Source: Austropuccinia psidii (taxonomy: Eukaryota; Basidiomycota; Pucciniomycetes; Pucciniales; Sphaerophragmiaceae). Taken from it: a stretch of 64,000 nucleotides of DNA. The stretch spans positions 37,834,437 to 37,898,436 of the forward strand of contig JALGQZ010000004.1 in NCBI GenBank assembly GCA_023105745.1. Direction: 5' to 3'. A program made the position numbers and the translations under genes. How positions within the stretch are numbered: position 1 is the first letter of the stretch; the number at the start of each line of letters is the position of its first letter. The notes under the pieces are model-generated. The model did not search any database and had not been told where the DNA came from. It saw only the letters and a list, made by a program, of their open reading frames with translations. Shown piece after piece: positions 43,242 through 55,296 of this stretch.

Positions 43242-45218
43242 TTATGTTATATACTTGGCTTTAGACAATTGAGTCAAGGTTTCTTGGATTCTAGGGATTG
43301 GATACCTATCTGGAACTGTGTAGGTATTTAAAGCTCTAAAATCTCCAACCATTCTTGACTTATCATTATGCCAAGCAATGATAACAGGTGTTGTCACTTC
43401 AACCTCCTCATTATGGCCTACTTTCCTTAGTACACCAAGTTGGATTAACTCTTGGATATGTTTTTCCAAGGCTTCTCTAGCTCTGGGACTGGCTGGATAA
43501 GCTGGTCTTCTAAGTACTGGGGGATATGGTCTGTCAATATTAAGAGTAATATCAACTTCATGTCCTCTTATAGCACCTAATGGTTCATTATCAGAGGCAA
43601 ATGCAGTATTGTATGTGTATAATACATCAATAAGTTCATTCCTCATCTTTGGTGACAATGATGGATTAATTTGTGCTTCAACAAGTTGTTTAGACACAAA
43701 TTCATCTTTGTAAGTATATTTGACAGAAGATACTACAGATATCTGTTTTGGCATATTGGAGAAAGCAAATTTTTGCCTTTTGTTATCTCCAATTGTGAAA
43801 TATCTGTCTTTATGGTTATTTATATCAATACCATACATATTCAAGTAATCATTTCCAAGAATGATGTGCTGAGATGTGCAATTGTCCATTACTAAAATCT
43901 CAGTTTTCATTCTTAGACTTCCTGCTGGATGTGGAAATACAATAGTAGTGTCCAATATACCCAAGGGGTACATATTGTTACTGGCACTACTGAATTGTAC
44001 ACCTTCTATTGGTAATAGATGGTTTTTCCATTCAGGAAGTATAATTTGGAGATAATCTTTGCCTACACAAGTACAAAATGCCCCTTTATCCAAATTAACT
44101 TTGGCTTCAATATCACTCATCAAAACTGATGTGTTACAGGATGCTCCAGCAGTGTAACCTTTCCCTCTGGCAGGTTTTGTTTTACACATTTTGGCATCTT
44201 GGATATTTATCAGGTTGCAGCAATCTTCACTGTATTGTTGCAAGTGGGTATGGACTTCTGCGACTTCAAAGAAAGCTGTAATGTTTTCAATGGGATAGTC
44301 CTCCACTGGTGTATCTTCAGAGACTGCAGAATCTTGATCTGATTCCTCCCTCTCTTCAGTACACTGAACTTCTTCAATGACTTGAACTTCATTGATTTTT
44401 GTCTTTTTAGTGCAAGTGTTGGCTAAATTTGAAGTTCTCCCACATTTATGACACTTTAAGACAGGTCTCTCTGGTCTCTTATCTTCTCTGGGAATCTTAG
44501 AGGTTATCTTGGATTCTGATGGGATCTTAGACCAAGTTTTACCAATTCTTGTTCTGGCAATGATATCTTCCATGGCATTAATGTAGTCCTCTGTTGAACA
44601 GGGTTCCACACATCTGCTTTTGATAGCATGTTCCAGTTCTCGTCCACACTTTCTTAATATTTTCATATTAATCATAGTGTCAGACATATCTGGTTGTAAA
44701 GCAGATAATCTGTCTTTTTGTTTGAAGAACCAAGTAAGTGGTTTGTCTCTTTCTGAGTTAAAAATGGCACTTTCAAAAGCATTTTCCATTTTAAACCTCC
44801 AAGAATTGTTGGCCCATTTGGTGATCACTTCAGATTTCCACCAAGACCAATCATGTTTACCATGATCAATCCTCATTTTGTAATACCATTTCTTTGCAGT
44901 TCTGGCAAACAGACAATGTAATTTTCCGACTATGACTTCATCAGGTATATTAAAGTCTTCTTGCAACATATCAATAGTCCTGATGAATTCAATATGGTTG
45001 TATTCTCCTTCACCAGAGGGTGTTGGCCATTCTTCTATTTTGGGAATATCTCTTGCAGAGTAGGCATTTTCTCCTAAGAATGGGGTGAGACTTTCCTTAA
45101 CAGAGAGTTTTTCTTCAGTTAAAGGTGTAGAATGTCTTGGCATATGTGGTTCATGATTCTTATGAATTTGTTCCAAACTTGCAATTATTTCATTTTTCAA
45201 CCTGTCTTTCACTGTCAC
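43242..45218 (-). CDS. Gag capsid region, zinc knuckle, protease and RT fingers (C)
   Basis: 658 codons, same frame as 40830-43241. Capsid-like EEWPTPSGEGEYNHIEFIRTI and DWSWWKSEVITKW; knuckle KCHKCGRTSNLANTC, where the usual histidine of CX2CX4HX4C reads asparagine in SNLANTC; acidic linker; protease KVNLDKGAFCTCV; tail HIILGNDYLNMYGIDINN; RT fingers LNIDRPYPPVLRRPAYPAS and WHNDKSRMVGDFRALN. The protease motif is D-K-G, not D-T/S-G; one base change (ACA to AAA) would explain it and would damage the enzyme. The printed start is not ATG but GTG: the frame was joined upstream to 45190-45861 before an indel. Confidence 0.9.
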   Translation of the reverse strand: MTVKDRLKNEIIASLEQIHKNHEPHMPRHSTPLTEEKLSVKESLTPFLGENAYSARDIPKIEEWPTPSGEGEYNHIEFIRTIDMLQEDFNIPDEVIVGKLHCLFARTAKKWYYKMRIDHGKHDWSWWKSEVITKWANNSWRFKMENAFESAIFNSERDKPLTWFFKQKDRLSALQPDMSDTMINMKILRKCGRELEHAIKSRCVEPCSTEDYINAMEDIIARTRIGKTWSKIPSESKITSKIPREDKRPERPVLKCHKCGRTSNLANTCTKKTKINEVQVIEEVQCTEEREESDQDSAVSEDTPVEDYPIENITAFFEVAEVHTHLQQYSEDCCNLINIQDAKMCKTKPARGKGYTAGASCNTSVLMSDIEAKVNLDKGAFCTCVGKDYLQIILPEWKNHLLPIEGVQFSSASNNMYPLGILDTTIVFPHPAGSLRMKTEILVMDNCTSQHIILGNDYLNMYGIDINNHKDRYFTIGDNKRQKFAFSNMPKQISVVSSVKYTYKDEFVSKQLVEAQINPSLSPKMRNELIDVLYTYNTAFASDNEPLGAIRGHEVDITLNIDRPYPPVLRRPAYPASPRAREALEKHIQELIQLGVLRKVGHNEEVEVTTPVIIAWHNDKSRMVGDFRALNTYTVPDRYPIPRIQETLTQLSKAKYIT

Positions 45219-45861
45219 TTTTTGCTAAGTGTATAGCAAATTGATTGGTATTCTCAACTATCTTCAAGACATGGTGTTTTAGAATTTTAAGTTGATCATT
45301 CATGTTGAAAATGGAAAGATCTTCCTCATTCTGAACTTGGCACATGTTTTCAATTCTTATGCAAGAATTGGTAATTGAGTCAAGTTTGGCATTTGTCACT
45401 TGGTGCAATTCAATGTATTTCTTGTCATTTTTCTTTAATTCAACTATATCTGATGCAATGTTGGTTAATCTTCCATCAAGTTTACCAATTTCTACATTAA
45501 TACTAGTCTGTACACCAATTATTTCCGTGGAAAGTTTCTGTTCATTCTTTCCTGCTCTTTGGCTGTGAATTCCATCAGAGTTCTGGCCATATTGAACACA
45601 CTGTCCACAGCTGAAGCCTCCAATTTGGGGATCCTGTACCCCTGTGGGTAAGGTCTGTGCCAATTGGCTTTGCCTTTGCCCTTTCCTTGATGGTTCTTGG
45701 GACCTCTCTGCTTCTTCTGAGGTCCTTTGGGCTTGTCTTTGGACGTGTCTGGAGCTGGTTTGGAGCTGGTAGATGCCACTGGGGCTTCTGCCTCCAAAGC
45801 TGGAGTCATTTCCAACTCTTTCTTCTGGTCTATGGATAAAAGACTTTGGTTCTTCAACCAA
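45190..45861 (-). pseudogene. Gag N-terminal part, main frame (C)
   Basis: 223 codons with VEEPKSFIHRPEE, a glutamine/arginine/serine-rich stretch, and a helical part (GRLTNIASDIVELKKNDKKY, LKHHVLKIVENTNQF). Ends SERQVEK, where an indel breaks the join to 43242-45218. A TAA precedes it at about 45863-45865, but the same frame can be followed upstream toward the gag ATG at 46292-46294 with one or two indels. The region 45519-45861 is also read in another frame as ORF1. Confidence 0.75.
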
Positions 45862-46505
45862 TTATTTATCTTTTTGACCTTGTCTTTGCAAGACAGGGGG
45901 CTCCAACCTCTTAAGAGTTCTATGGTCTTCTCCTGACCCAGAAAGCTCTTGATGTGTAAGTAGGAGTTCATGGCCCCCTGCCAAAGGCTTGGCAGATTTC
46001 CCACTCCTCCTCCTTGGCTGCTCTGAACCAGTTTTTGTACTGGCATTGATATATTTCTATTGCTGCCACCTGAAAGTGGTTCAGCCCTGGAAATATTACC
46101 ATAGATCAGTTCAGGTTCTGAGTTCACATCAAAATCTGTTGGTACAGACCTTGGGGAATGGGGGGCAACTCTGGCATTGTCCAGATGTGTCTTTCTTGTG
46201 GAAAATTGGCACTTCTGGATTTGGTCTTGCCTCTTCCTTGTCCACATCCATCTGGCTGGACTGAATAGTTGCTTCCATGTCTGGTATGCACCATTTTCAC
46301 GTCAATTTAAATATAAAAGGTGAAAATATAAAATAAAATACACACCTTTTGGTGGTAATTTAGCTTTTTCTGAGTTAAATAAGGTGCCTCTTTTAGCAAT
46401 CTGCACCTCAATACTGTCTTCAGATTCTGCTTCTGAAGATTCTGGACTAGTGATATATCTTTTACTGAGTCTGTTGCCAGCTGCACAGTATTTGATTAAA
46501 GACAC
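45519..46505 (-). pseudogene. ORF1, accessory frame overlapping gag (C)
   Basis: Exon 1 (46346-46505) reads RYITSPESSEAESEDSIEV and EKAKLPPKG; it is preceded by TTATTATTTTTCTAG, an acceptor-like tract, so it is probably not the first exon. After the intron the ORF1 frame reads DMEATIQSSQMDVDKEEARP, then indels; from about 46000 it reads SFLGQEKTIELLRGWSPLSC, a lysine-rich middle (KGPQKKQRGPKNHQGKGKGK) and ends FTAKEQERMNRNFPRK. It is +1 to gag, as in A and B, although the protein is unrelated in wording. Function unknown. Confidence 0.62.
46281..46345 (-). other. predicted 65-nt intron holding the gag ATG (C)
   Basis: Donor AAAAG|GTGTGT, branch-like AATTGAC, acceptor TACCAG|AC, phase 1. The stop TGA of unspliced exon 1 (46302-46304) precedes the gag ATG (46292-46294, ATGGTGCATACCAG) by seven bases. 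Same plan as A and B. Confidence 0.68.
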
Positions 46506-46872
46506 TAGAAAAATAATAAAAGAGAAAAAAATTATTTTTTATACTATTTAAAATATTTTTAAAGATTTTTTATAATTTTTATATTTTTTAATATTAAAAA
46601 AATTATTCTTTTTAAAGAAAAAAAATTAAAATTTAAGATTTTGAATGAAAATTAATTCAGAGTAACTCAAAGAAGAATTTTATAAGTTTTTGGATGTGAA
46701 AAAGCCACGTGTAAAACAGTATAAAATTAAACCAAATTCCTCAATGAAAAAGATTTCCAAAACAATTTCAAAAATAAGAATTATTTTAACTTTAAAATGA
46801 AAGAAGAAAATATTAAATTAATATATTTTAGAGCTTAAAAATATATTAATTAAGGGTACAAGGTTCAAAAAA
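46506..46872 (-). other. leader of C
   Basis: Very AT-rich, no frames. Lies between primer site and ORF1. Confidence 0.6.
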
Positions 46873-46888
46873 CACGGCCAGGCCCCCA
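46873..46888 (-). promoter_or_regulatory. primer-binding site of C
   Basis: Minus strand TGGGGGCCTGGCCGTG two bases after the LTR, identical to B. Confidence 0.65.
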
Positions 46889-46890
46889 AA

Positions 46891-48810
46891 TGTAAGATGT
46901 GACTATGAAACTGATGATAATATTACTATTAATCAACAGTACTATGTCTGTTCTTTTGAAATATAATAATAAAAATTATTATAACCACAATTCAATAATT
47001 ATAAAATTATTTCTTTCACGTGTTATACACTACTAGTGATTATAACAGTGAGCAGTAATTGTCTACAAGAATCAATTACAAGAAGAATTTAATAATAAAA
47101 ACTTCTTTTATTAAAAAAATAAAATTATTTTAATATAAAATTATCTTTTACAAGAATAATTATAAAGATAATTCTTGAGGAAAACTATTACTAGAGAAAA
47201 ACTCTAAGAATTAAAGATAAATGACTCACTAATACTCCAAAGAACTTATTGATAGATAAAAGTAGAGAAATTTGATGTGGAATTGTGGATTTAAGGGATC
47301 AAAAGGATGTATAACAGTATTACAACAATATATAGTTGGATTCTATGATTTCACGTCTTTCTGGTTGATTCTCAAAGATTTAAAACACTTAAGAATAGCT
47401 GTAACTAATACTTACTTGTTGGTAATAATGATTTAATAAATTGATAAGATGATTCTTGGAAAAAACAGCAAGAGGAGGCCTCTTTTAAGTCAACAACAGC
47501 TCACAGAGGCGTGCCATGGAGCAAACTGAAAAACCAGTGAGTGAGAAAACAATAAACCTTTTTGGATTATTGATTGCATTATCAGTTGTCACGTAAGATT
47601 ATCATAATTACTTAATTGATGCTTTTACGTGACTACCAACCCCAATATGGTTAAGAATAAAAGGAGTAACATCTGTAAATCTTCTTTTATTCTAAAATAA
47701 TCATTGATTTCTCAAAGCTATCAATGTTATTGCCAATTTCATCACAGGTTGTAATTACTGTGAATTTTTGAAGATTCAGTGTTTCACGTAGAATGGTCAA
47801 AAATGGACTGTGAGTAAAACTTTGAGTTTTACTAGTAAAACCATAATTCTTTTTGGTTGTACCATAGATAATACAGTTCTCTATTAGTCCTGAAAGTTTC
47901 AGAAAGATTCATTGAGATTTGTATTTTTAATGAATTTTTGAAGTTTTTACCTCATTTCTACATAGAATTGCAAATAGCAGTATTTTGCTGGTTGCTATGA
48001 GGTAAATCAATGAATATAAGTCCCAAAAGGGTTTTAATTACTCTTTTAGGGTCTAGTAATGGAAAGTCATCAAGAATTGACGTGGTTACAGGAGTCTAAG
48101 CAGCTTATTACCTCCTTGGCATGTCAAAATAGCAGGTTATTTGCTATTTTCTTATGGTTACAGTAGGTGTAACTTGGTAACCAAGTTCCCAAAGAGTTTT
48201 GGTTTACCAATTGGGCCAAGATGAGCCATGGATCCATGCTCTGGAGCTATCCACGCCTCTGAGGCCTCAGAAGTTGGGTACCCTGGCTCTCTTTGATGTC
48301 TTTTGTCCCCCTTACTTATTTTTCACATAAAAATAGAAAATTAAGCTTCAAGTGAGATATCCACTATGGGTGTACCAAAAGTCCATGTAAGAATACCATG
48401 ATATTAAGTGCTCAAAACATGAATAGCACTATTTTTAGTGTATATGTAACATGGGATTTCTCACTTTCCCATTATTTTGGCTTAAAATCAAGAAAAACAA
48501 AAATTTTCATGGATCTTTTATGTGGTATTAATGATGTGGTATTGAAGTATTTTCCATTTTACCACCTCAATTACTTAAATTGAGCTTATTCACTCTATGG
48601 AGCTACCCTGGGTGAATTGTTGTGTAGAATCCAAATCTGGTCTTAAATCCTTGGATTTACTTACTCAATAAAAAGTTATTCATTTTTTCTGAAATTGAAA
48701 ATGATTAATTTTGGATATATGCATGACTTATGAGTTGTGCATAATTCAAAATTTCTTTTTAAGATAATTGTGGCCTATTTGGGTATGTAAAATATACCTC
48801 AAGGCTCACA
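46891..48810 (-). repeat. 5' LTR of C (1920 bp)
   Basis: Plus strand TGTAAGATGTG...CAAGGCTCACA. See 38536-40455. Confidence 0.94.
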
Positions 48811-48824
48811 CTTAGATAGGCGGA
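48811..48824 (-). pseudogene. tRNA-Tyr pseudogene, 5' part
   Basis: Target copy cttag followed by ataggcgga, matching ctatcgggg of the intact gene. Continuation of 38461-38535 on the other side of C; flanking agagtcataaagggtaccc also resembles the flank of the intact gene. Confidence 0.65.
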
Positions 48825-50989
48825 GAGAGTCATAAAGGGTACCCACCCTGTAATAGGTGACTATTGGGAAATAGAAAAATATTCAATAATCTTGTATTTT
48901 GTACTATAAATGTTCTTAAAAATAATAATAAGTAGTAATAAGTGATAATAAAAATCAAAATATCCCTTCCTAATGAAGAAATAAAATGAAAAATATAACT
49001 ATAAAATGAAATAATTATTTTTTATCAAAAATAGAATACAATTTTAAAAGAGTAAAATCTGAAAATACTAACAAATATATCATATAATAGACTCAATATT
49101 AATATTACAAATCATTCAATTGTGTGAAAAATAATGTACAAAAAATATTCCTTAGCTAAAATTAAGTTTGAAAATAACAAGAAAACATAATAATAAGTAA
49201 TTATAGCTTTAATATACTAGATAATAAGTGATCGAATATTATAATAGGTAATGTTAAAAACAGACCATCATTACATGAAAACCAATAATATAGACTAAAT
49301 TTTTTAAAAAATTAATAAATGAAAATGTTCTTAGTAGTTATTATCTTGAAATACTTCATATATCATAGAAAAATGATGAAAATTCAGAAAGCGGAGAGAA
49401 ATTCATTTTAAATGACAAAAAGTCTTGAACTTCCCAAAACTAAATCAATTTGGATAGGCTTTCTTTCCATGATATCTTAAAATAATTGTTATATATTAAG
49501 GAATAATTACCATATAACCACGGGATTGGTATAGCCATAAAGCCTTTTGGTGACTCCAGATAAGCTGTCTTAAATGAATTTACCGAAAGCTGGAAAATAC
49601 ATGTGAGAAAGTACATACACCAAATTTCAATGGAATATAAGGAAGCTTTTGGAGAAATGTAAGTGTTTGAACATGAACCTCCCGAAAACAAAAACTACTG
49701 AAAAGAAGAAAAAAATTCATTCACTTTATTCTTATTTTTTTAACATTTTTTCCGCGCTGATTCTGTGGACTTACATCTTGAAAAAATGGGAGAAATTTAT
49801 AATGCACTAAGAAAATATGTAAAATTCATATTTTCTGCTTCAAGACCCGCCTCAGTATTAAACCAAGCTTTTGTCAAATTGAGGGAGCTCCACAAAAAAT
49901 AAAACTGGTCCAATTTCCAAGATATTCTCATAATCAGTGCAATATTAACAAAAATTCAAATTCTAAACTCTATTTTTGTATAACCTATTTCAATTTCCTC
50001 CTCTGGATGTAATTTAAACACAAAAACCTTATTTTTCTTACAACCAAGGGTTTTGGAATTATTAGGCAAAAGAATGCCTGATGAGTTTTTCCAATTGTGA
50101 GCACAGAAAGATATGCGAAAAAAATAAGCTAACCATTTTTGGTAAAAATATGTCTTCTAAAAGATTACTGACAAGATGGTCATTGGGGTTGATTTAAAAA
50201 AATGATTCCCTCTGGGAAGCATAAAAATCATAGGTACAAATGATTCAAAATATTTAATATTTCATATTTATTCTAAAAAATTAATACCCTTCCTCAGAAA
50301 GATAATTATTACAAATACATGGTTTAATGGGTTTTTTATGATGTTTCCTATTGAAAAATGAGATTTCCAAAATCTGTCAATTGTTATAAGTTTACAACCA
50401 AATAAAAACATAAAAAAAATGTTGAACAATATTAGGAGGCCCAAATGATAATTTTATAAGTCTTTTTGAAGAAACCTCCTACGAATATGGCCTTTTTCAT
50501 ATGAATTTGCACCATTTCAAAAAACCATGTAAAGGCTAATTTGGGTTTACCAAAAACTTATGTAGATTTTTCCCCCTTTAATTATTTGATGTTAAGCATG
50601 GAGAATAGATATCAAGCTCAGAGTAAGCTCTTTGAAAGAACTGCAGAAATCATTCATTCAAATGGTATTTCAGGTTATTTATGATAATGAACGTGTTTAT
50701 AAACATTTCCATTAAAACAATGAGTTTGGCAGAGATATTATGTGGAAAGATTTCTTTTATCATAACTAGAATTTTCTTGATTATGACACTAGTCAAGCTA
50801 TAGATTGAGGGAGGAATTCTTCTCTATTAATTTATTGTTGAGCTGATTGGGTCATTGTTCTAAATTTTCGAGTCATGATCATGTCATTTTAATAAAAAGG
50901 ATTCTAATTCAACCTGCATTAGAGCTGTAAGATATTTATATGAAATCCTTGATAGCATTAACATTGATCAAGAGTAATATGGATTTATA
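48825..50989. other. AT-rich, no gene seen
   Basis: Low-complexity A/T sequence. Short frames such as 49440-49691 have no protein character that I can support. Confidence 0.55.
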
Positions 50990-51340
50990 TATTAGATATA
51001 AAATTAAAGACTATCATTACTAAAGATACATAGTGAATTGAAAAAGTATTTCCTCTAATTGTCATATAATACTAGTAATTTTGCATTAATAAGCTCTTTA
51101 GGCTAATATCAATTACAAGAAGAATTTAATAGAAAAAAATTCTTAGAAAATTAATATAGATGTATTCTTCAAAAGGGTAATTACAATGAAGTCTTGAGGA
51201 AAAATAAAATGTACACATGAACAAGTTGCTCACTTATACTTCCCAAAGAAGCATTGAAAATGATTTGAAACTCAAATTTCTGAAGTTGAATTCTGTGAGG
51301 CATCAGAATATGACCACATATCCAAAAGGTTCACAACACA
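50990..51340 (-). repeat. old LTR fragment of the C family
   Basis: Shares actagtaattttg, atcaattacaagaagaattt and the following layout with the first third of the C LTR (compare 38670-38900). Strongly diverged; ends approximate. Confidence 0.5.
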
Positions 51341-53802
51341 ACTTGACAAAATTTTTTGTAATAATAAGAATTAAAATTATTATCTTGAAGTAAACAGATA
51401 TTCCATAAAAAGGAACAAACTCCTGATTACCTCTTAAGCTAATGAAAAAACATATGAAATGATTCGCACCATTAGATTCACCATGGTAAAATACACATAT
51501 AAAACTTTTATTTCATATCTATAAAGGCAATACTTACTGAGTTATAAGTAAAAAATGCCATGAGTAAGAATAAATTTTTCATTATATCAGAAATTAATTA
51601 ATCAAAATGGGGAAGTAGTTGCACCATTTAATTCCCCATGAATATTTACACATATACCATTTTTATGTCATAGCTGTTAAGTCAATACTTAAGGAAGCAA
51701 CCTGAATATATGCACTTTCATGATCAGCACATGTATTCATGGTTTTTTGCTCATATCTCTTGAAATATACATAATAGCAATTTGAAGAAAAAAGTGTTAC
51801 CACGTAATTACTGCAAGAATACAGGTATAAATGTAATTTTAAAGGTTTATTGAACATATTTGTTATAACTGTTGACCACTTTGTTGTGAAAATGTTCCAA
51901 ACTTAAAATGAATTGTATATGAAGGTTTTAATAGCTCATACATGTGGAATTCTGTAATTTTTAACATCATATTACAGGTGTAACACCTTTAAATCATGGT
52001 CTGAACTTTAAAATAGTAAATTTTGATGGAAAAGATTAGCTACAAGAAAAATAATTCAAAAGAGAATTTTGATGATATAATAAAATGCTCTTTTCAGTTT
52101 CATAAGGAAAAGGCCGGATATCAGAATTAACTCTCTGAATGTCATTAAAATGTGTAACTCAAAAGGTATTAATGATAAACGTTTAAGCTTAAAATTGATC
52201 ATTTGAGTTTACTCACTGTAACCTTAATTTAAGCTTAACAGTCATATAAGTGATAAAATTGGTTAATAATAGCTTATTATCATTAAAAATAAGAAAATAC
52301 AGGCATTTTGGTCTTCTTCCAACTCATGATCTCAGCAAAATTAGAGCTACAGTGATAAGTCTAAGTAATGGCATAATAATTAGATAAGATGGTTTAATTA
52401 TGATGTGATCATCACTAAACATTCAAATAATGATCAATTCCAGTGGATACCATCAGTAAAGGTCTTCTAGAATCCTAATTGACTCTAGATGGAAAGATTT
52501 GAATTTGAATAGAACTCTTTTTACCTCTATTTCCCTCTCAAGTGCAACGAAAACATTAGATTATTCAAACCAAAGGTAAAAGCTTTATTATTTCTATATA
52601 AAACTGTTTTGTATTTAAAGAAAAAAGTTCATATTTATTTTAATCATCAATCTTGAGGTTATTTAATCAACTTTCAATTCTTTTTGTTAAATTTCTCTCA
52701 AAGTCTCTAATTCCATGTAAAAACAAGAATATTTGCAATTTTGTTATTTTGAATTGAAAATACAATTTAAAGAAGTTGTATCAACATTTTTAGGCATAAA
52801 TTCATTCAAAATTATCATATTAAGTATCAAAAGTAGGTCATTTTCATCTTTCATAACAATTTTATCTTTATTATTATTTGAAAAGTTTTTTTCTAAATAT
52901 AAATAGTATTTGCATTGATATTTCCAATAGAATTGTTTTAAATTTTTTATTATTCAAAAAAATTGTTTTATGCCTTTATTAATTGTTTGTGACAAGAATA
53001 AAGTGCCGTAAACATATTAATTATTAAATATTAATATATTTATTTTCATTATATTATTTTATTTATTTAAAAATATAAAACTTTTATTCCATAATTATAA
53101 TAATGCTTTTTTATCTTATCCTTTAATTTAATAAGGATATTAATAATACAACAAGTAAAATATATTAGTAATATTTACTTATTGTTTCATAGTCAAACGT
53201 TGAAAATTCTTTCTAGCAATATTAATCTTTAACATGCCAGTACTGGCTTAATCCTTATAATAGCTGTATCGCAAAGCTTGGAAATTAATGAAATAATTAA
53301 TATTAGGCAATGAAACACTCTAAAAGTTTAATAACAATTTTAGCATGGTCTGGAGAAAGCTTTTTCATGCTGAATCAATCAATAATGAACATTTTTTGTC
53401 ATAAACCCACAATTACCACTATGCTTACATCAGAAATGATATTTTTTATCCACAGCTCTCCTTGTACTGACATGAGAATGTTTGGTAAAGAGCCACAATT
53501 TTGACTATTTACATTGGAATCAATGTTATTGAACTGAAATTTAGCCTCCAGAGTGAAAGATTTCACTTTTCAGACATTTGAATAAATTTTAAGGACCTTG
53601 TAGTCCCAAAAAGGAATAAAAGAAATCTCTACCTGCCTTTAGGAAAAATTATAATTTTTAATTATTATTCCCATATAGTAAATCTTTATTAAAGCAGTAG
53701 CATATTCAAAATAACTTTGATATATTTCTATCTAAAAATCATTGTAGCACATTTAATTGTTAGTGAGTACATAGCTTCTGAAAGAAGGGTTATAAATATC
53801 AT
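51341..53802. other. AT-rich, no gene seen
   Basis: No repeat unit, RNA gene or protein-like frame recognised. Confidence 0.55.
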
Positions 53803-55296
53803 TGTGATCCTTGAGGTATATTTTACATACCAAAATAGGCCAAAATTGTTATCAAAATAAATTCTTAACTATGCATAACCCATAAATCATGCATAGATCC
53901 AAAATTCATCATTTTTCATTTCAAAAAAAATGAATAGCTTTTTGTGAGTAAGTAAATCCATGGGTTGAAGGCCCGATCTGGATTATGCAAAAATCTTCAC
54001 CTAGGGTAGCTCCATAGTGTGAATAAGCTCAAATTAACTCTATGAGGTAGTAATATGGAAACTCCTTCAATACCACATAAAAGAAGTGTGAATTCTTTTT
54101 TCTCAATTTTACACCAAAAGAATGAAAAAATGAGATATCCCATATTACATATACACTGAGATTAGTGTTATGCATGTTTGTGGCACTTAAAAGTATACTA
54201 TTCTTACATACAAATTTGGAACAAAATACCTCAAAGAGGGCCATATCCCCAACTTCTGAGGGCTCTAAGGCGTGGAGAGCTCTAAATCCTTAATTCATGT
54301 CTTCTAATGGCCCAATTAGTATACCAAAGCCTTTTGGGAACTTATTTACCCATTTAAACCCTCATTGATTCATAGGAAAATTGCAAATGAGCTGCTATTC
54401 TGACATGAAAAGGAGGTAAAGAGCAACTTAGAATCCTGTAATAATGTCAGTTCTTCATGAGCTTCCATTTCCAAGCCTTCAAATAGAATTTAAAACAATT
54501 TCTTAGCTATTATCCATTGATTTACCTCATAGAAACCTGCTATAATGTGCTATTTGCAATGCTATGTAGAAATAAGGTAAAAACTTTCAAAACTCATTAA
54601 AAACAAAATTCATGTTGACTCTTTTGGAAGCTTTAAGAAGCAACAGAGGATAGTGTGATCCATAAATAAACCAAAAAGAATTATAGTTTCATAAGTAAAC
54701 CTAGATGTTTTACTTACAGTCCATTTTTGATGATTCCGTGTAAAACACTGAATCTTCAAACATTCACAGAAAATACAACCTGTGATGAAATTTCCGATAA
54801 CATCAATAACTTTGAGAAATTAATCTTAATTTTGAAATAAGATAAGATTTACAGTTTTCCCTTCTTTTATTCTTAACCATAAATGGGTTGGTAGCCATGT
54901 AAAAGCCTTAATTAAGTAATTATAATAATTTTATGTGGCAACAGATGATGAAATCAATAATCCAAAAATGATTATTTCTTTCTTGCTCACTAGTTTTTCA
55001 TTTTTCTCAATTTCACATCTCTTTGAGCTGTTGTTGAATCAAAAGAGGCCTTCTCTTTCTGCTTTTTTCAAATACTCTTATTATGCAATTATTCCTTTAT
55101 TAACAACAAGTAATTATTAATTAATCCTTTTCTTATGTGTTTTAATATTTAAGGATCAATCAGAAAGACGTGAAGCCATAGAAATAAACTATAAATTGTC
55201 TGAATACTGCTTTAAATCAATTTTGATCCTTTAAATTTAAAATTTATCCATCAAGTTTCTTTACCAATTCCTTTCAAGGTTTTATTGGAGTAGTAG
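53803..55296 (+). repeat. diverged LTR of the C family, plus orientation
   Basis: Starts TGTGATCCTTGAGGTATATTT (C: TGTGAGCCTTGAGG on its sense strand) and follows the C LTR in reverse relative to C, through aaccataaatgggttggtag and gaggccttctcttt, until about 55296. The last third is missing, cut by the next insertion. Confidence 0.75.

Larger units (their letters stand above)
38536..48810 (-). mobile_element. complete Ty3/gypsy retrotransposon C
   Basis: 10,275 bp, LTRs 38536-40455 and 46891-48810, both 1920 bp, target duplication cttag at 38531-38535 and 48811-48815. Order on the minus strand as in B, but a distinct family: different LTRs and only moderate protein similarity. Main frame damage is light: in-frame stops near 43242, 40830 and 45871, a two-base-type indel near 45200 and indels near 46000-46200. 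The least decayed element in the window. Confidence 0.95.
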
